NCBI GenBank assembly: GCA_016711125.1
Contig: JADJTQ010000013.1
Span: 62,001-126,000, forward strand
Origin: Saprospiraceae bacterium
Lineage (GTDB): Bacteria; Bacteroidota; Bacteroidia; Chitinophagales; Saprospiraceae
Length of the DNA: 64,000 nucleotides
Direction of reading: 5' to 3'
Part shown: piece after piece, positions 9,050 through 19,159 of the stretch
Layout: each line of letters opens with the position of its first letter
Position numbering within the stretch: the stretch's first letter is position 1
Program-made: the position numbers and the translations under genes
Notes under the pieces: model-generated
The model's database searches: none
Seen by the model: only the letters and a program-made list of their open reading frames with translations
Told to the model about the DNA's origin: nothing

Positions 9050-10408
9050 ATGTATCGCTTACTCTTTATCATACTCCTGGCTGCCTGCAAATCAGGTACC
9101 CAGCCGGCTGCAGATATTCATGCTGTAGCTATAACGTTTGACCGTGATTCATTGGCAACCGAAATCGAACAGTGGATGCAAAAAGCTGAAATCGATCCCT
9201 GGTATCCGGAGATCCTTGATACGGTGTATGGAGGCTACTTAAGCGACTACAATTATAAATGGGAACTGGCAGGACCTCAGAATAAAATGATAGTGACTCA
9301 GGCCCGTCATGTCTGGACGGCTTCGACTCTTTTTGAGAGTTACCCAGAGAAGAAACTCTATTTGGGGGTGGCAGAACATGGCTATAAGTTTCTACGCGAT
9401 AAAATGTGGGATGCCAAAAATGGAGGCTTTTATCAGTTGGTGAATCAAAAAGGTGAACCCGTCGGAGCAGATCCTAAACATGGGCAAGTGAAAACAGCCT
9501 ATGGAAATGCCTTTGGTATTTATGGCTTGGCTGCGTACTACCGGGTTTCAAAAGATGAAGAAGCGCTTGAACTGGCCAAAAAGGCTTTTAACTGGCTGGA
9601 GCAACATAGTCATGACCCCATCAAGAAGGGTTATTTTCAATTTTTACTGGTTGATGGCTCTCCCCTCACTGAAGGACATACCAACCCGGCCAAAGATCAG
9701 AATAGCTCGATCCACCTACTGGAAGCGTTGACTGAGTTATATATGGTTTGGCAAGATGAACTGTTGAAAGAGAGAGTGCATGAAATGCTGGTTTTGATCA
9801 GAGACACGATCACTGACGACAAAGGCAGTTTGACCTTATTTTCAGATAAAGATTGGAATCCTGCCACTAACCGGGATTCGAGTGAAGAAGCGATTCGAAA
9901 GCATATCCATGAAGATCATGTGTCGTTTGGCCATGACATTGAAACGGCGTATTTACTGATGGAGGCATCGCATGTGATCCATGATTCTGAAGATAATATC
10001 ACCCGGCAAAAGGCCAAGAAAATGACGGATCATACTATAGAGACCGGATGGGATAAGGAGAATGGTGGAATCTACGACGGAGGCTATTATTTTAAAGATA
10101 AACCTGGTATGACCATCGTTTTGCATGAAAAAGCCTGGTGGGCTCAAGTTGAAGCGATGAATACACTCTTGATCATGAGTGATTTATATCCGGCTGATCC
10201 TCTAAACTACCAGGACTACTTTCTCGAGATGTGGGAATACACCAAAGACAATCTCATCGATAAAGAATACCCGGGAATTTTTGTGAAAGGGCTCGACCAA
10301 AGTCCTGATGCAAAAATGGCTGCAAAAGCCGGTATTTGGAAAGGCAATTATCACAATGTGAGGTCATTTCTTAATTGCGTGAAGCGACTGAGAAGCAAAT
10401 CACATTGA
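9050..10408 (+). CDS. AGE family epimerase/isomerase, lipoprotein
   Basis: The protein (452 residues from the ATG at 9050) belongs to the N-acylglucosamine 2-epimerase / cellobiose 2-epimerase superfamily, an (alpha/alpha)6 barrel. Visible family parts are GGYLSDYNYKW near the start, ARHVWTASTLFE, NGGFYQLVN, FGHDIETAYLL and EKAWWAQVEAMN, including the His residues used in proton transfer. An N-terminal lipobox (LLAAC) means it is anchored in the envelope rather than cytoplasmic as in classical RenBP. It probably acts on oligosaccharides in the periplasm (inference). A TTG at 9044 in frame is a less likely start. Confidence 0.88.
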   Translation: MYRLLFIILLAACKSGTQPAADIHAVAITFDRDSLATEIEQWMQKAEIDPWYPEILDTVYGGYLSDYNYKWELAGPQNKMIVTQARHVWTASTLFESYPEKKLYLGVAEHGYKFLRDKMWDAKNGGFYQLVNQKGEPVGADPKHGQVKTAYGNAFGIYGLAAYYRVSKDEEALELAKKAFNWLEQHSHDPIKKGYFQFLLVDGSPLTEGHTNPAKDQNSSIHLLEALTELYMVWQDELLKERVHEMLVLIRDTITDDKGSLTLFSDKDWNPATNRDSSEEAIRKHIHEDHVSFGHDIETAYLLMEASHVIHDSEDNITRQKAKKMTDHTIETGWDKENGGIYDGGYYFKDKPGMTIVLHEKAWWAQVEAMNTLLIMSDLYPADPLNYQDYFLEMWEYTKDNLIDKEYPGIFVKGLDQSPDAKMAAKAGIWKGNYHNVRSFLNCVKRLRSKSH

Positions 10409-10493
10409 AGCAAAGCTCTGCCTTACTATTTATGATTCGGAAGTACGTCCTTTTAGAAAATGAATTTCGTGTCTTATTATTTATCGTGATGTC

Positions 10494-11339
10494 TCAGCCC
10501 CTGGTGAACTGAGAGAAGTCATGTTGACAAGATCTTTGTTTTTGTCTTCTATTTTTCTTGCTTTGTTGCATCTGACCAATCATTAAGTTTTGATGCTCTT
10601 CCAGCATTTGCTGTTGGATATTAAGTTTTTCAGCTAATTCCGAAATCGAATTCTGCTGGATCTTGATCATCTCCGTGAGATACACCACCATTTTATCGTA
10701 GTGCACGTCATCGGGGATGCCATCGGCGTCATAGCCCACCAGGTTTTTAAGATCAATCGAATCCATTTCTTCAGCTACGTATCCATATTCCCAATAGTCT
10801 GGACTCCGGGGTCTGGTGTATTTCACCGGCCTGACATTTAATATTTTCGACCAATCATCCTCGAGCGAAGAGATATTCGTTTTACTTCGCTTTGATGAAT
10901 TATCCCAGCCTATCTCGCCAGTCACCGAGTTATACTGCATATTTTTATAATCACCAATATTTGGCAGGTATTTCACAGTCATACTACCTGATGTTTCTAG
11001 TGACATCACTTCAATGGGAGTACCATTGGTCCGGTAGTACCACTTTGCAAGGTTTCCTGCTCCACCTGTTGGATGTGCGTAATTTGAAATGAAGATAAAA
11101 CGCGGACAATCTGTCGAGATGTCTAAACTCTGAGATGAAGGAAATATTGAAGCAGATCTGGTAGTATGCCGCAGGAGGAGATAACCTGGCTCGAGGTCAG
11201 CGTATAGATTTCCATTTACGGCTTCGAAATAAGGAGCCTGAACCTGACCTTTTAAATTAAAAGGTATTTGGCTTGCCATTGCGGCCAATAGAATCAGACA
11301 CCAGCGTTTCATTTGCATGTTTATCTTTTTCATTTTCAT
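10494..11339 (-). CDS. Secreted protein with C-terminal S74 (endosialidase-type) chaperone domain
   Basis: A signal peptide (MKRWCLILLAAMASQ, from the tenth residue of the longest reading) leads a protein of 272-281 residues. The C-terminal half carries the intramolecular chaperone / peptidase S74 signature: SSKRSKTNISSLEDDW, a YGYVAEEMDSI segment and YDKMVVYLTEMIKIQQ, followed by a coiled coil rich in Gln and Glu. In phage tail spikes this domain trimerises the protein and cleaves itself off at the Ser. Bacteroidota have many chromosomal secreted versions, and no phage genes surround this one. The N-terminal part has no recognised fold. Confidence 0.75.
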   Translation of the reverse strand: MKMKKINMQMKRWCLILLAAMASQIPFNLKGQVQAPYFEAVNGNLYADLEPGYLLLRHTTRSASIFPSSQSLDISTDCPRFIFISNYAHPTGGAGNLAKWYYRTNGTPIEVMSLETSGSMTVKYLPNIGDYKNMQYNSVTGEIGWDNSSKRSKTNISSLEDDWSKILNVRPVKYTRPRSPDYWEYGYVAEEMDSIDLKNLVGYDADGIPDDVHYDKMVVYLTEMIKIQQNSISELAEKLNIQQQMLEEHQNLMIGQMQQSKKNRRQKQRSCQHDFSQFTRG

Positions 11340-11856
11340 TTTCTCTTATTTTGGTAAAGACAATTTAGATCGATTTTCACATTACGGCTTATACAATAGT
11401 TCCAGATTATTATACTATAGGTGCGTCATAAAGAAATTGTTCAACTTTAGACGGGAGAAAATATTGCAACAGAGTGAGCATCCAAAATGAGCATCGTAAG
11501 ACTCGAGCCTTCCATCGCTTTTAGTAGGTAACTTTTGAGTAGTTATTGAATTGTTGACCCATTAAAAGCCGGAGAATATAAAGTCCGGGTCAGCTCTGCC
11601 AGAGTCAGCTAGGTTGCCGAACCCCGGCTCTCTTCTTACTATACGATATATTCAATAATTCAAAGGACCCACCGAATATGGTAAGAGTCAAAAATTAAAT
11701 AGAAATCTCTCGAACTCCGCTTGTTGTTAACTTCTCTAAGCGGTTTGTAGGAATACAAACTTCGGATCTGTCTGCGTTGGTACCCAGAAATTCTAGTGGG
11801 GCTATCAGTCCAAGACTTTTAAAGCACCTGATCCGATGACGTAACCTGAGGCTAAG
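11340..11856. other. Intergenic region, no gene recognised
   Basis: About 520 bases lie between the S74 protein gene and the end of the TRAP operon. The only structures seen are element B (11572-11632) and two small hairpins near 11718-11765, one pairing CCGCTT with AAGCGG and the other TTTGTA with TACAAA. No reading frame looks real. Confidence 0.4.
11572..11632. repeat. Intergenic stem-loop element, copy B
   Basis: GAGA/TCTC forms an outer stem and CCGGG/CCCGG an inner stem, with AATATAAAGT in the internal loop and a longer apical part containing a CTCT/AGAG mini-hairpin. It is related to copy A at 8782-8830 by its loop sequences and by its layout. Both stems differ in sequence between the copies while staying paired. 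Confidence 0.45.
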
Positions 11857-11882
11857 AAAACTCTGGATTGACTAAATCCAGA
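11857..11882 (-). terminator. Terminator of the uronate/TRAP operon
   Basis: On the minus strand TCTGGATT and AATCCAGA (8 bp, 5-base loop, 11862-11882) are followed by GTTTT, starting three bases after the dctM stop codon. The T run is short, so termination may be partial. Confidence 0.6.
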
Positions 11883-11884
11883 TG

Positions 11885-13171
11885 CTAATATCCAAAGGCG
11901 GTCGGCAACCACATACTGAGAGCTGGAATGTAAGTTGTCAGCATTAAGGCAACCAGCATAGCCACGAAAAGAGGTAGTAGAGGTTTGATTACTTTTTGGA
12001 TAGTTGTTTGCGCAACTCCTACACCGATAAAGAGTACAGAGCCAACCGGAGGGGTGCAAACTCCAATGCATAAATTCATTACCATAATAATTCCAAAGTG
12101 CACGGGATGGATGCCCAGCTTGGTGACTACCGGTAAAAAGATAGGGGTAAAAATTAATACTGCAGGAGTCATATCCATGAAAATACCGACAAAGAGCAAC
12201 AGTAAATTGATGATTAAGAGTATGACAAATTTATTGTCACTAAATCCCAGGAGCAGGTCGGTAATCTGCTGGGGAATGTTTTCATAACTCATCACCCATG
12301 ACATGCTGATCGAAGTAGCGATGAGCAGAGTAACAATTGCGGTAGTGCCCACGCTACTTAATAAAATACTAGGTAAATCTTTGGTATTGATCTCGCGATA
12401 ATAATAAGCGAGAATCAAACAATAGAGCACAGCCACTGCACTGGCTTCAGTGGCGGTAAAAATACCAGCGACAATACCCCCGATCACTACTACTAGCAAT
12501 AAGAGACTTGGGAAAGCCCGGACAAACGATACCCATATTTCTCTGAAGGTTGATCGCTGGCTGGTTGGAAATTTTTTTCTTTTGGCCCATAGTATTGCCA
12601 CAACCATCAGCATGAGTCCGGTCAAAATGCCGGGTATGTAGCCAGCTAAGAATAAAGCAGCAATCGAGGCTCCTCCACTGGCCAGCGAATAGACAATTAA
12701 AATATTACTAGGGGGTATCACGAGGCCGGTAGTTGAGGAAGTAATGTTGATCGCGGCAGCAAATTCGCGGGTATATCCCTCTTTTTCCATTCTGCTCGTC
12801 ATAAAACCCCCGATAGCCGATGCTGCTGCAGCAGCACTTCCGGAGATAGCTCCAAATAGCATAGCCGCAACAATATTGACGTGGGCTAAGCCACCCGGTA
12901 ATGAGCCCACAATCGATTTAGCAAAATCAATCAGACGTTGTGCAATACCTCCCCGATTCATAACCTGACCGGCCAACACAAAAAATGGAATGGCAAGTAG
13001 CGCAAAACTATCGAGGCCGGTGGCCATTCGCTGGGCCACAGTAGTCACGGCAGGAAGGGCTGGCATTGTCATAAAGATGGTGAGCAGCCCTGATAGACCG
13101 ATGCTCCACGCAATGGGCATACCAATACCGATTAATATGACAAAACTGAGAACGAGTATCGATATTTCCAT
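11885..13171 (-). CDS. dctM: TRAP transporter large membrane subunit (DctM family)
   Basis: The 428-residue protein has about 12 hydrophobic segments and the DctM/SiaM pattern, for example FFVLAGQVMNRGGIAQRLIDFA, FGAISGSAAAAASAIGG and the C-terminal CIGVCTPPVGSVLF. It forms the ion-coupled transport channel of a tripartite TRAP system. It follows dctQ with one base between them, in an operon with uronate catabolism genes, so the substrate is probably a hexuronate or its degradation product (inference from context). Length and family features are normal. Confidence 0.93.
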   Translation of the reverse strand: MEISILVLSFVILIGIGMPIAWSIGLSGLLTIFMTMPALPAVTTVAQRMATGLDSFALLAIPFFVLAGQVMNRGGIAQRLIDFAKSIVGSLPGGLAHVNIVAAMLFGAISGSAAAAASAIGGFMTSRMEKEGYTREFAAAINITSSTTGLVIPPSNILIVYSLASGGASIAALFLAGYIPGILTGLMLMVVAILWAKRKKFPTSQRSTFREIWVSFVRAFPSLLLLVVVIGGIVAGIFTATEASAVAVLYCLILAYYYREINTKDLPSILLSSVGTTAIVTLLIATSISMSWVMSYENIPQQITDLLLGFSDNKFVILLIINLLLLFVGIFMDMTPAVLIFTPIFLPVVTKLGIHPVHFGIIMVMNLCIGVCTPPVGSVLFIGVGVAQTTIQKVIKPLLPLFVAMLVALMLTTYIPALSMWLPTAFGY

Positions 13172-13172
13172 A

Positions 13173-13664
13173 TTAATGGTCGGTTTTCTGCAGGGGTTGC
13201 TGTTCAGCCCGTAGTTCGAGAATGATGTCGCTGACCTTGTGATATACTATAATAATACCGCTGATCGGCATGACTGTATAGATTGCAGCCAATGGCCATC
13301 CAAGAGCTGCCGACTGCTGGCCAAGATAGGAAGTCACATAAACCAGCCTGCTGCCTCCAATGATCATAGCCGATATGACAAAAATGATGACCATCAGGTT
13401 GATGACGACCATCAAGCGGCGGCGGCGGGATACACTTAGTGAGTCAGGAAAAAGATCGATAGCCAGGTGCATATGTTTTCCACTTGCGTAGGCGGCTCCC
13501 AGAATACCAATCCAGATCAATAGATATCTTGCCAGCTCTTCTGACCATGATGCCTGGGACCCCATCACATATCGGGTAAAAACGCCCCATAATACATCTA
13601 AAGTCATCGAGGCCATAAGGAAGACCAAGATCCATTCCATGATTTTGTCCAGTTTTTGCCTCAT
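13173..13664 (-). CDS. dctQ: TRAP transporter small membrane subunit (DctQ family)
   Basis: This 163-residue protein has the four transmembrane segments of DctQ and the signature WSEELARYLLIWIGILGAAYA near residues 38-58. It pairs with DctM to form the membrane part of the TRAP transporter. Its ATG overlaps the stop codon of dctP by four bases (13661-13664), which indicates translational coupling within the operon. Confidence 0.9.
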   Translation of the reverse strand: MRQKLDKIMEWILVFLMASMTLDVLWGVFTRYVMGSQASWSEELARYLLIWIGILGAAYASGKHMHLAIDLFPDSLSVSRRRRLMVVINLMVIIFVISAMIIGGSRLVYVTSYLGQQSAALGWPLAAIYTVMPISGIIIVYHKVSDIILELRAEQQPLQKTDH

Positions 13665-14650
13665 TGTACTGCTTGTATTCTTTTGATCAGGTCGTAGATT
13701 TTTGGTTCGCTCCGATAATTTTCAAAAATGGCAGAAACCTTCTCGGCAAAAGGAGCTTTTTTTGGATAAATGATTTCTACGCCGGCTTTTTTAACCTCAT
13801 CCAAGGCGTGTTGATCTGCTTCCTTCCATAATCGCCTTTGTTCAGGCACTGAATTTGTGACCGCTTCTTCGAGCCATTTTTTTTGCTGGATAGTGAGTTT
13901 ATCCCGAGAGTTGGTTCCTATAAATCAGACGTCAGGCACCGAAGTGTGCTCATCAATCGAATAGTATTTGCACACTTCATAATGATGTGAGGTATAAAAG
14001 CTGGGAGCATTATTTTCCGCACCATCGACCACACCCTGCTGCAATGCTGTATACAATTCGCCAAAAGAAATAGGAGTTGGTGCACCACCCATATCCTTGA
14101 TCATTTGCATAGCGGTCTGGCTATTCATGACTCGTATTTTCAGCCCCTTCAGATCATCGGGTGACTGGATGGGTTTTGATTTTGTGTAAAAGCTTCTGCT
14201 TCCGGCATCATAAAAGCACAGTCCACGCAACCAGTAGTTGGCGCCATCTAACAATAATTCCTTACCTATCTCACCATTAAGCACTTTCCATTGATGTTCT
14301 TCATTTTTAAAAATATAGGGTAGGCCTAACACTTGCATACTGGGTACGAAGTTTTCAACTGCCGATGCTGATACTTTCGTGATGTCTAAGCTGCCGATTT
14401 GGAGGAGCTCTAACAGTTGTCTTTCGGTGCCCAATTGTTCACTGGGATAGATTTCAACTTTCATCTCGCCACCCGATATTCGATCGACTTCCTTAGCCAT
14501 GAAAACCAATCCCTGATGAACAGGATGGGCGATATCTAGTCCGTGAGCCAGCTTTAAAGTTTTGATATTACTTACAGCATCACAACCAATGAAAATACTG
14601 CCACAGATCAAAAAAACGAACGCAAAGTATTTTTTAAAAAAATCACTCAT
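13661..14650 (-). pseudogene. dctP: TRAP substrate-binding protein (DctP family) interrupted by an in-frame TGA
   Basis: The 329-codon frame encodes a periplasmic solute-binding protein with a lipoprotein-like signal (FVFLICGSIFIGC). Its features are the DctP pattern (LAHGLDIAHPVHQGLVFMAK, LKGLKIRVMNSQTAMQMIKDMGG, ALQQGVVDGAENN). At codon 242, inside the conserved VPDVL region, a TGA (13925-13927) replaces what is usually Leu; the same frame then continues normally to the end (TNSRDKLTIQQ... IKRIQAVQ). A single T-to-G change in TTA would explain it. It is either a true nonsense mutation or a base-call error, and all overlaps with neighbours are intact. Confidence 0.85.
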
Positions 14651-15315
14651 GACTTGATCTTCTTAATGAGAGCAAGGGTGTCTTTTACCATTTTGGTCAA
14701 TTGATCAAAGTCACGATTTGCGATGATTTCTTTCGAAATTAATTGCGACCCCATGCCGACGCAGGTTACTCCGGCCTTAAACCATTTACTCAAACTTTCT
14801 TCGGTAGGAGCAACTCCTCCGGTCGGCATTATTGATGTCCAGGGTTGAGGGCCGCGGATGGCTTCGACAAAGCCAGGACCATAGGTGCCTCCCGGAAACA
14901 ATTTGACCACTTCACACCCCAGCTCTTCCGCACGACCAATTTCCGTAAGTGAGCCACAACCCGGAGACCACAATATCTTCCTGCGATTGCAGACATAAGC
15001 CAAGTCTTCGCGTAAAGATGGACTTACTATAAAATTGGCACCTAACTGAATATATAGACTAGCTGTGCCTGCATCCGGCACCGAGCCTACTCCAAGCATC
15101 ATTCCCGGGAGATTTTTTAAGGTGTATTTATTGATTTCTGCAAATACTTCATGAGCAAAGTCACCGCGGTTTGTAAACTCAAGTACCTTAGCACCTCCAT
15201 CGTAACAGGCTTTGACCAAACTTTTTCCAAGCTCGGCATCCGCGTGATAAAACAGTGGAACCATCCCGGTTTCCTTCATCGCCAATGCCACTTCTATTCT
15301 CGAATATTTTGCCAT
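14647..15315 (-). CDS. eda: 2-dehydro-3-deoxy-phosphogluconate (KDPG) aldolase
   Basis: The 222-residue class I aldolase splits KDPG into pyruvate and glyceraldehyde-3-phosphate, the last step of hexuronate catabolism. Family features are LEFTNRGDFAHEVF near residue 43, GVGSVPDAGTA around 75-85, VKLFPGGTYGPGF containing the Schiff-base Lys, and PTGGVAPTEESLSKWFKAG. It overlaps dctP by four bases at its 3' end. Upstream, 732 bases of repeat-rich DNA separate it from kdgK, the kinase that makes its substrate. Confidence 0.93.
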   Translation of the reverse strand: MAKYSRIEVALAMKETGMVPLFYHADAELGKSLVKACYDGGAKVLEFTNRGDFAHEVFAEINKYTLKNLPGMMLGVGSVPDAGTASLYIQLGANFIVSPSLREDLAYVCNRRKILWSPGCGSLTEIGRAEELGCEVVKLFPGGTYGPGFVEAIRGPQPWTSIMPTGGVAPTEESLSKWFKAGVTCVGMGSQLISKEIIANRDFDQLTKMVKDTLALIKKIKS

Positions 15316-15364
15316 TATTAATTTTCAATTTTCAATTATAAAATTCTTTGTCATTGGAAGCCGC

Positions 15365-16045
<681 letters not shown>

Positions 16046-16047
16046 CA

Positions 16048-17093
16048 TTATCTACTCACCCGGCCACTTCCATCGCCTTTCATTAAGGTCTGTACCTCGG
16101 CCAGCGTTGCCAAATTAGCATCTCCATAGATGGTATGTTTTAATGCAGAGGCTGCCACTGCAAAGTTTAATGCATGCTGATGATTATCCGGGTAGGTCAT
16201 TAAACCATAGATCAATCCTCCCATAAAACTATCGCCACCACCAACACGGTCTACAATATGTGTAATCTGGTAAGACGGTGACTCGAATAATTTATTGCCA
16301 TCATATAACACACCGGACCAGGTATTGTGTGATGCATTAATCGATCCACGCAAAGTAATGATCACTTTTTTGCAGTGCGAAAATCGTTTCATTAATTGCT
16401 GGCACACTGAAATATAAGCTTTGGCATCAATGGTATCTCCGTGGGTTACGTCAACTCCTTCCGGATGGATGTCAAAATGTTTTTCCGCATCTTCTTCATT
16501 ACCAAGAATGATGTCGCAATATTCGACCAGGGTAGGCATGATTTCATGGGAAGACTTACCGTATTGCCATAAGTTTTTCGGTAATTAAGATCGGTGGAAA
16601 TGGTCAAACCCATATCACGGGCCACCTGCAGCGCTTCTAAGGTTGCATCCGCCGACCCCTGGGATATTGCAGGAGTGATGCCGGTCCAATGAAACCAGCC
16701 CGCGTTTTTAAAGACTTCTTTCCAGTCGATCATTCCTGGCTGAATGTCTGCCATCGAGGAATGAGCCCGGTCATATATGACCTTGCTACCTCGTGAGACT
16801 GCTCCCATTTCTAAAAAATAAATACCCAGCCTTGATCCACCACGGATTATCTGATCAACTCCGACGTTACGTTTTCTCATTTCCATTAAAGCACATTCCC
16901 CAACATCATTCTTGGGTAGCCGGGTTACAAAATCGACCGGAATGCCATAGTTTGCCAAAGAGACAGCAACATTACTCTCACCGCCACCATAGATTACCTC
17001 AAAACTGTCTGCCTGAGAAAAGCGCTTAAATCCGGGAGGGGTAAGGCGAAGCATAATCTCCCCAAAAGTTATTACTTTTTTATTAGTGTTCAT
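16048..17093 (-). CDS. kdgK: 2-dehydro-3-deoxygluconokinase, PfkB family (frameshifted)
   Basis: The protein phosphorylates 2-keto-3-deoxygluconate to KDPG. The first part (from 17093) shows the PfkB start (TFGEIMLRLTPPG, GGGESNVAVSLANYG) and breaks after STDLNYRK. The rest resumes in another frame (MPTLVEYCDIILGNEEDAEKHF), with the catalytic DRVGGGDSFMGGLIYG near the end. Adding one A to the five-A run near 16579 restores NYRKNLWQYGKS and a protein of about 348 residues. That is typical, so a sequencing error in a homopolymer is likely. It sits 50 bases downstream of uxaC. Confidence 0.88.
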
Positions 17094-17143
17094 ATTTGGT
17101 TAAAAATCCATTTTGTTTCTAATTATTACCAGAGCCTCTTTTA

Positions 17144-18544
17144 TCAAAAGTCAAAATATTCCTTAGCATTTGAATAGCAGATATCGGTTACGATTTTACC
17201 AATCCACTCAATATCGTGCGGCAGTTCTCCGCGCTCCACATCATTGCCAAATAAATTACAAAGTATTCTGCGAAAATACTCGTGTCTTGGAAAAGATAAG
17301 AAACTTCGACTATCTGTGAGCATTCCGATAAAACAACTCAGCAAACCCATGTTCGATAGCGTATTTATTTGTGCCTCCATACCATTTTTTTGATCGAGAT
17401 ACCACCATCCCGATCCAAACTGAATTTTACCCTTGGTCTTGCCATCGCTGAAATTACCAATCATGGTCGCTAAAACAGCGTTGTCGTTAGGGTTTAGATT
17501 GTACAACACGGTTTTAGCCAACTGATCGGTTTCGTCCAATTTGTTTAAAAAAGATCCCAGAGAAGTTGCTTGTCTCCAATCACCGATCGAATCGAAACCG
17601 GTATCGGCACCGAGTTGATATTCCATTCTGCGGTTGACATTTCGTAGAGCCCCAAGATGGTACTGTTGAGTCCAACCTAATTCATGGTATTTGACTCCCA
17701 GGAAATAAAGTACAGCCGATTTATAGATCTCAACCTCTTCCAGGGTAAGGTGATCGCCCTTTAGCTTTTTCTGAAGAATCAGATCTGCCTTTTCATTAGT
17801 AAAGTCAACTGAATAGATGTGCTCCAATCCATGATCGCTTAACTTGCATCCTCGATCTGCAAAATATTGCATGCGTGTTGTAAGTGCTCCAAATAAATCG
17901 GCCAGATTTGTAATCGATTTCTGTGAGGCACTCTCCAGCCTTTCGAGGTATTGAATAAAGAATTGCCCTTTGTCAATATTAAGCGTCTTATCTGGGCGGA
18001 AGGCTGGCAGTACTATGGTGTCACACGGTTCTTTTTTGATCTGATCATGATAGCGCAGGTCATCAGTGGGATCGTCGGTGGTACAAACAACTTCCACATT
18101 CATTTTTTTCAAAAGACCTCGCACGCTATATTCTGGTGTCTGAACCATTTTGGTGGCCTGATGATATACATCTCTGGCGGTGGTGATCGACAGGAGCTCA
18201 TCGATATCAAAATATCGCTTCAGCTCTAAATGAGTCCAGTGAAACAACGGATTGCGCAAGGTGTAAGGCACGCACGCTGCCCACTGCTCAAATTTTGCCA
18301 AATCATCAGCGGTACCGGTAATATACTGTTCGTCAACCCGAAGAGTACGCATGGCTCTCCATTTATAGTGGTCCCCATCAAGCCATATTTTGGTCAGATT
18401 GGCAAAACGATGGTCGTTGGCGATTTGGTCAGGCGGTAAATGACAATGATAGTCGATGATCGGCAGGTCTTTGGCAAATTCATGATATAGTTGTTGGGCG
18501 GTTTTCGACTCCAACAAAAAGTGTTCATTCAAAAAAGGCTTCAT
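17144..18544 (-). CDS. uxaC: Glucuronate/galacturonate isomerase (uronate isomerase)
   Basis: The 466-residue protein converts D-glucuronate to fructuronate or D-galacturonate to tagaturonate. It is a member of the amidohydrolase-like superfamily, with the family start PIIDYHCHLPPDQIANDHRF (metal-binding HxH), the VVCTTDDPTDDLRYH segment and MLTDSRSFLSFPRHEYFRRILCN near the end. The length is normal. It is the first gene of the operon leading to kdgK, eda and the TRAP transporter. The reductase (UxaB/UxuB) and dehydratase (UxaA/UxuA) that come next in the pathway are not encoded nearby. Confidence 0.96.
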   Translation of the reverse strand: MKPFLNEHFLLESKTAQQLYHEFAKDLPIIDYHCHLPPDQIANDHRFANLTKIWLDGDHYKWRAMRTLRVDEQYITGTADDLAKFEQWAACVPYTLRNPLFHWTHLELKRYFDIDELLSITTARDVYHQATKMVQTPEYSVRGLLKKMNVEVVCTTDDPTDDLRYHDQIKKEPCDTIVLPAFRPDKTLNIDKGQFFIQYLERLESASQKSITNLADLFGALTTRMQYFADRGCKLSDHGLEHIYSVDFTNEKADLILQKKLKGDHLTLEEVEIYKSAVLYFLGVKYHELGWTQQYHLGALRNVNRRMEYQLGADTGFDSIGDWRQATSLGSFLNKLDETDQLAKTVLYNLNPNDNAVLATMIGNFSDGKTKGKIQFGSGWWYLDQKNGMEAQINTLSNMGLLSCFIGMLTDSRSFLSFPRHEYFRRILCNLFGNDVERGELPHDIEWIGKIVTDICYSNAKEYFDF

Positions 18545-18625
18545 TATCGGTTAAATTGATTAGGCGGAAAATAAAGGGCCAGTAATCTACAAAAAGTTGT
18601 GCAAGCAATCGATTGTGTAACTCCT

Positions 18626-19153
18626 CTAAGAATGAACAGAATCCAGGATTATTTGCAAATGTGCCAGGTGATGGCGGCCATGCCATGCATAGAGTTTACA
18701 AACTGCTCCCAGCGGATATTTCTTACCATATTGGGGATGGATGTATATTTTTTCAAAATCGGAGGGTTTCATATTCTGCATGAGAACCACCCACCTTTGG
18801 TGCAAAGCATCAAGCAGAGATAGAGAGACAGAGATCGGGGTCAATTGGGTATCAGGTAGCTGGGCCCAAAGATCTTCATGATAGGGCTTGATGGTTGGGC
18901 TGTCTTCAGTAAGCACTAATTTGAAACGACCATAGGCCTGTATATGACTGTCTGGTACATGATGCAGAACCTGACGGGCAGTCCATCCTCCCGGTCGGTA
19001 AGCTGTTTCCATTTGAGCCTCTGTCATGCGCTCTGCAAGTTTGCGATAGAGTTCGGGTGCTTGAGCAATGTCATTGATCCAACCTTCAATGTCATTTTTG
19101 GTAAAACTTTCGGGGAATTCATATTTTCCAATCGGGTATTGTAGATTTTCCAT
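18626..19153 (-). CDS. DinB/YfiT-like metal-dependent protein (putative bacillithiol S-transferase type)
   Basis: This 175-residue four-helix-bundle protein matches the YfiT/DinB_2 pattern: YPIGKYEFPE at the start, GGWTARQVLHHVPDSHIQAYGRFK in the middle and LYAWHGRHHLAHL near the end. The His residues in VLHHV and WHGRHHLAH form the usual metal triad. YfiT homologues are annotated as putative hydrolases or thiol transferases; the thiol used here is unknown. It follows the M28 peptidase gene by six bases and is probably co-transcribed with it. Confidence 0.82.
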   Translation of the reverse strand: MENLQYPIGKYEFPESFTKNDIEGWINDIAQAPELYRKLAERMTEAQMETAYRPGGWTARQVLHHVPDSHIQAYGRFKLVLTEDSPTIKPYHEDLWAQLPDTQLTPISVSLSLLDALHQRWVVLMQNMKPSDFEKIYIHPQYGKKYPLGAVCKLYAWHGRHHLAHLQIILDSVHS

Positions 19154-19159
19154 TTTTGA

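Noticed and set aside
13925..13927. TGA as selenocysteine in dctP
   Set aside because: The family has Leu here, no SECIS-like hairpin follows and no selenocysteine genes are seen.
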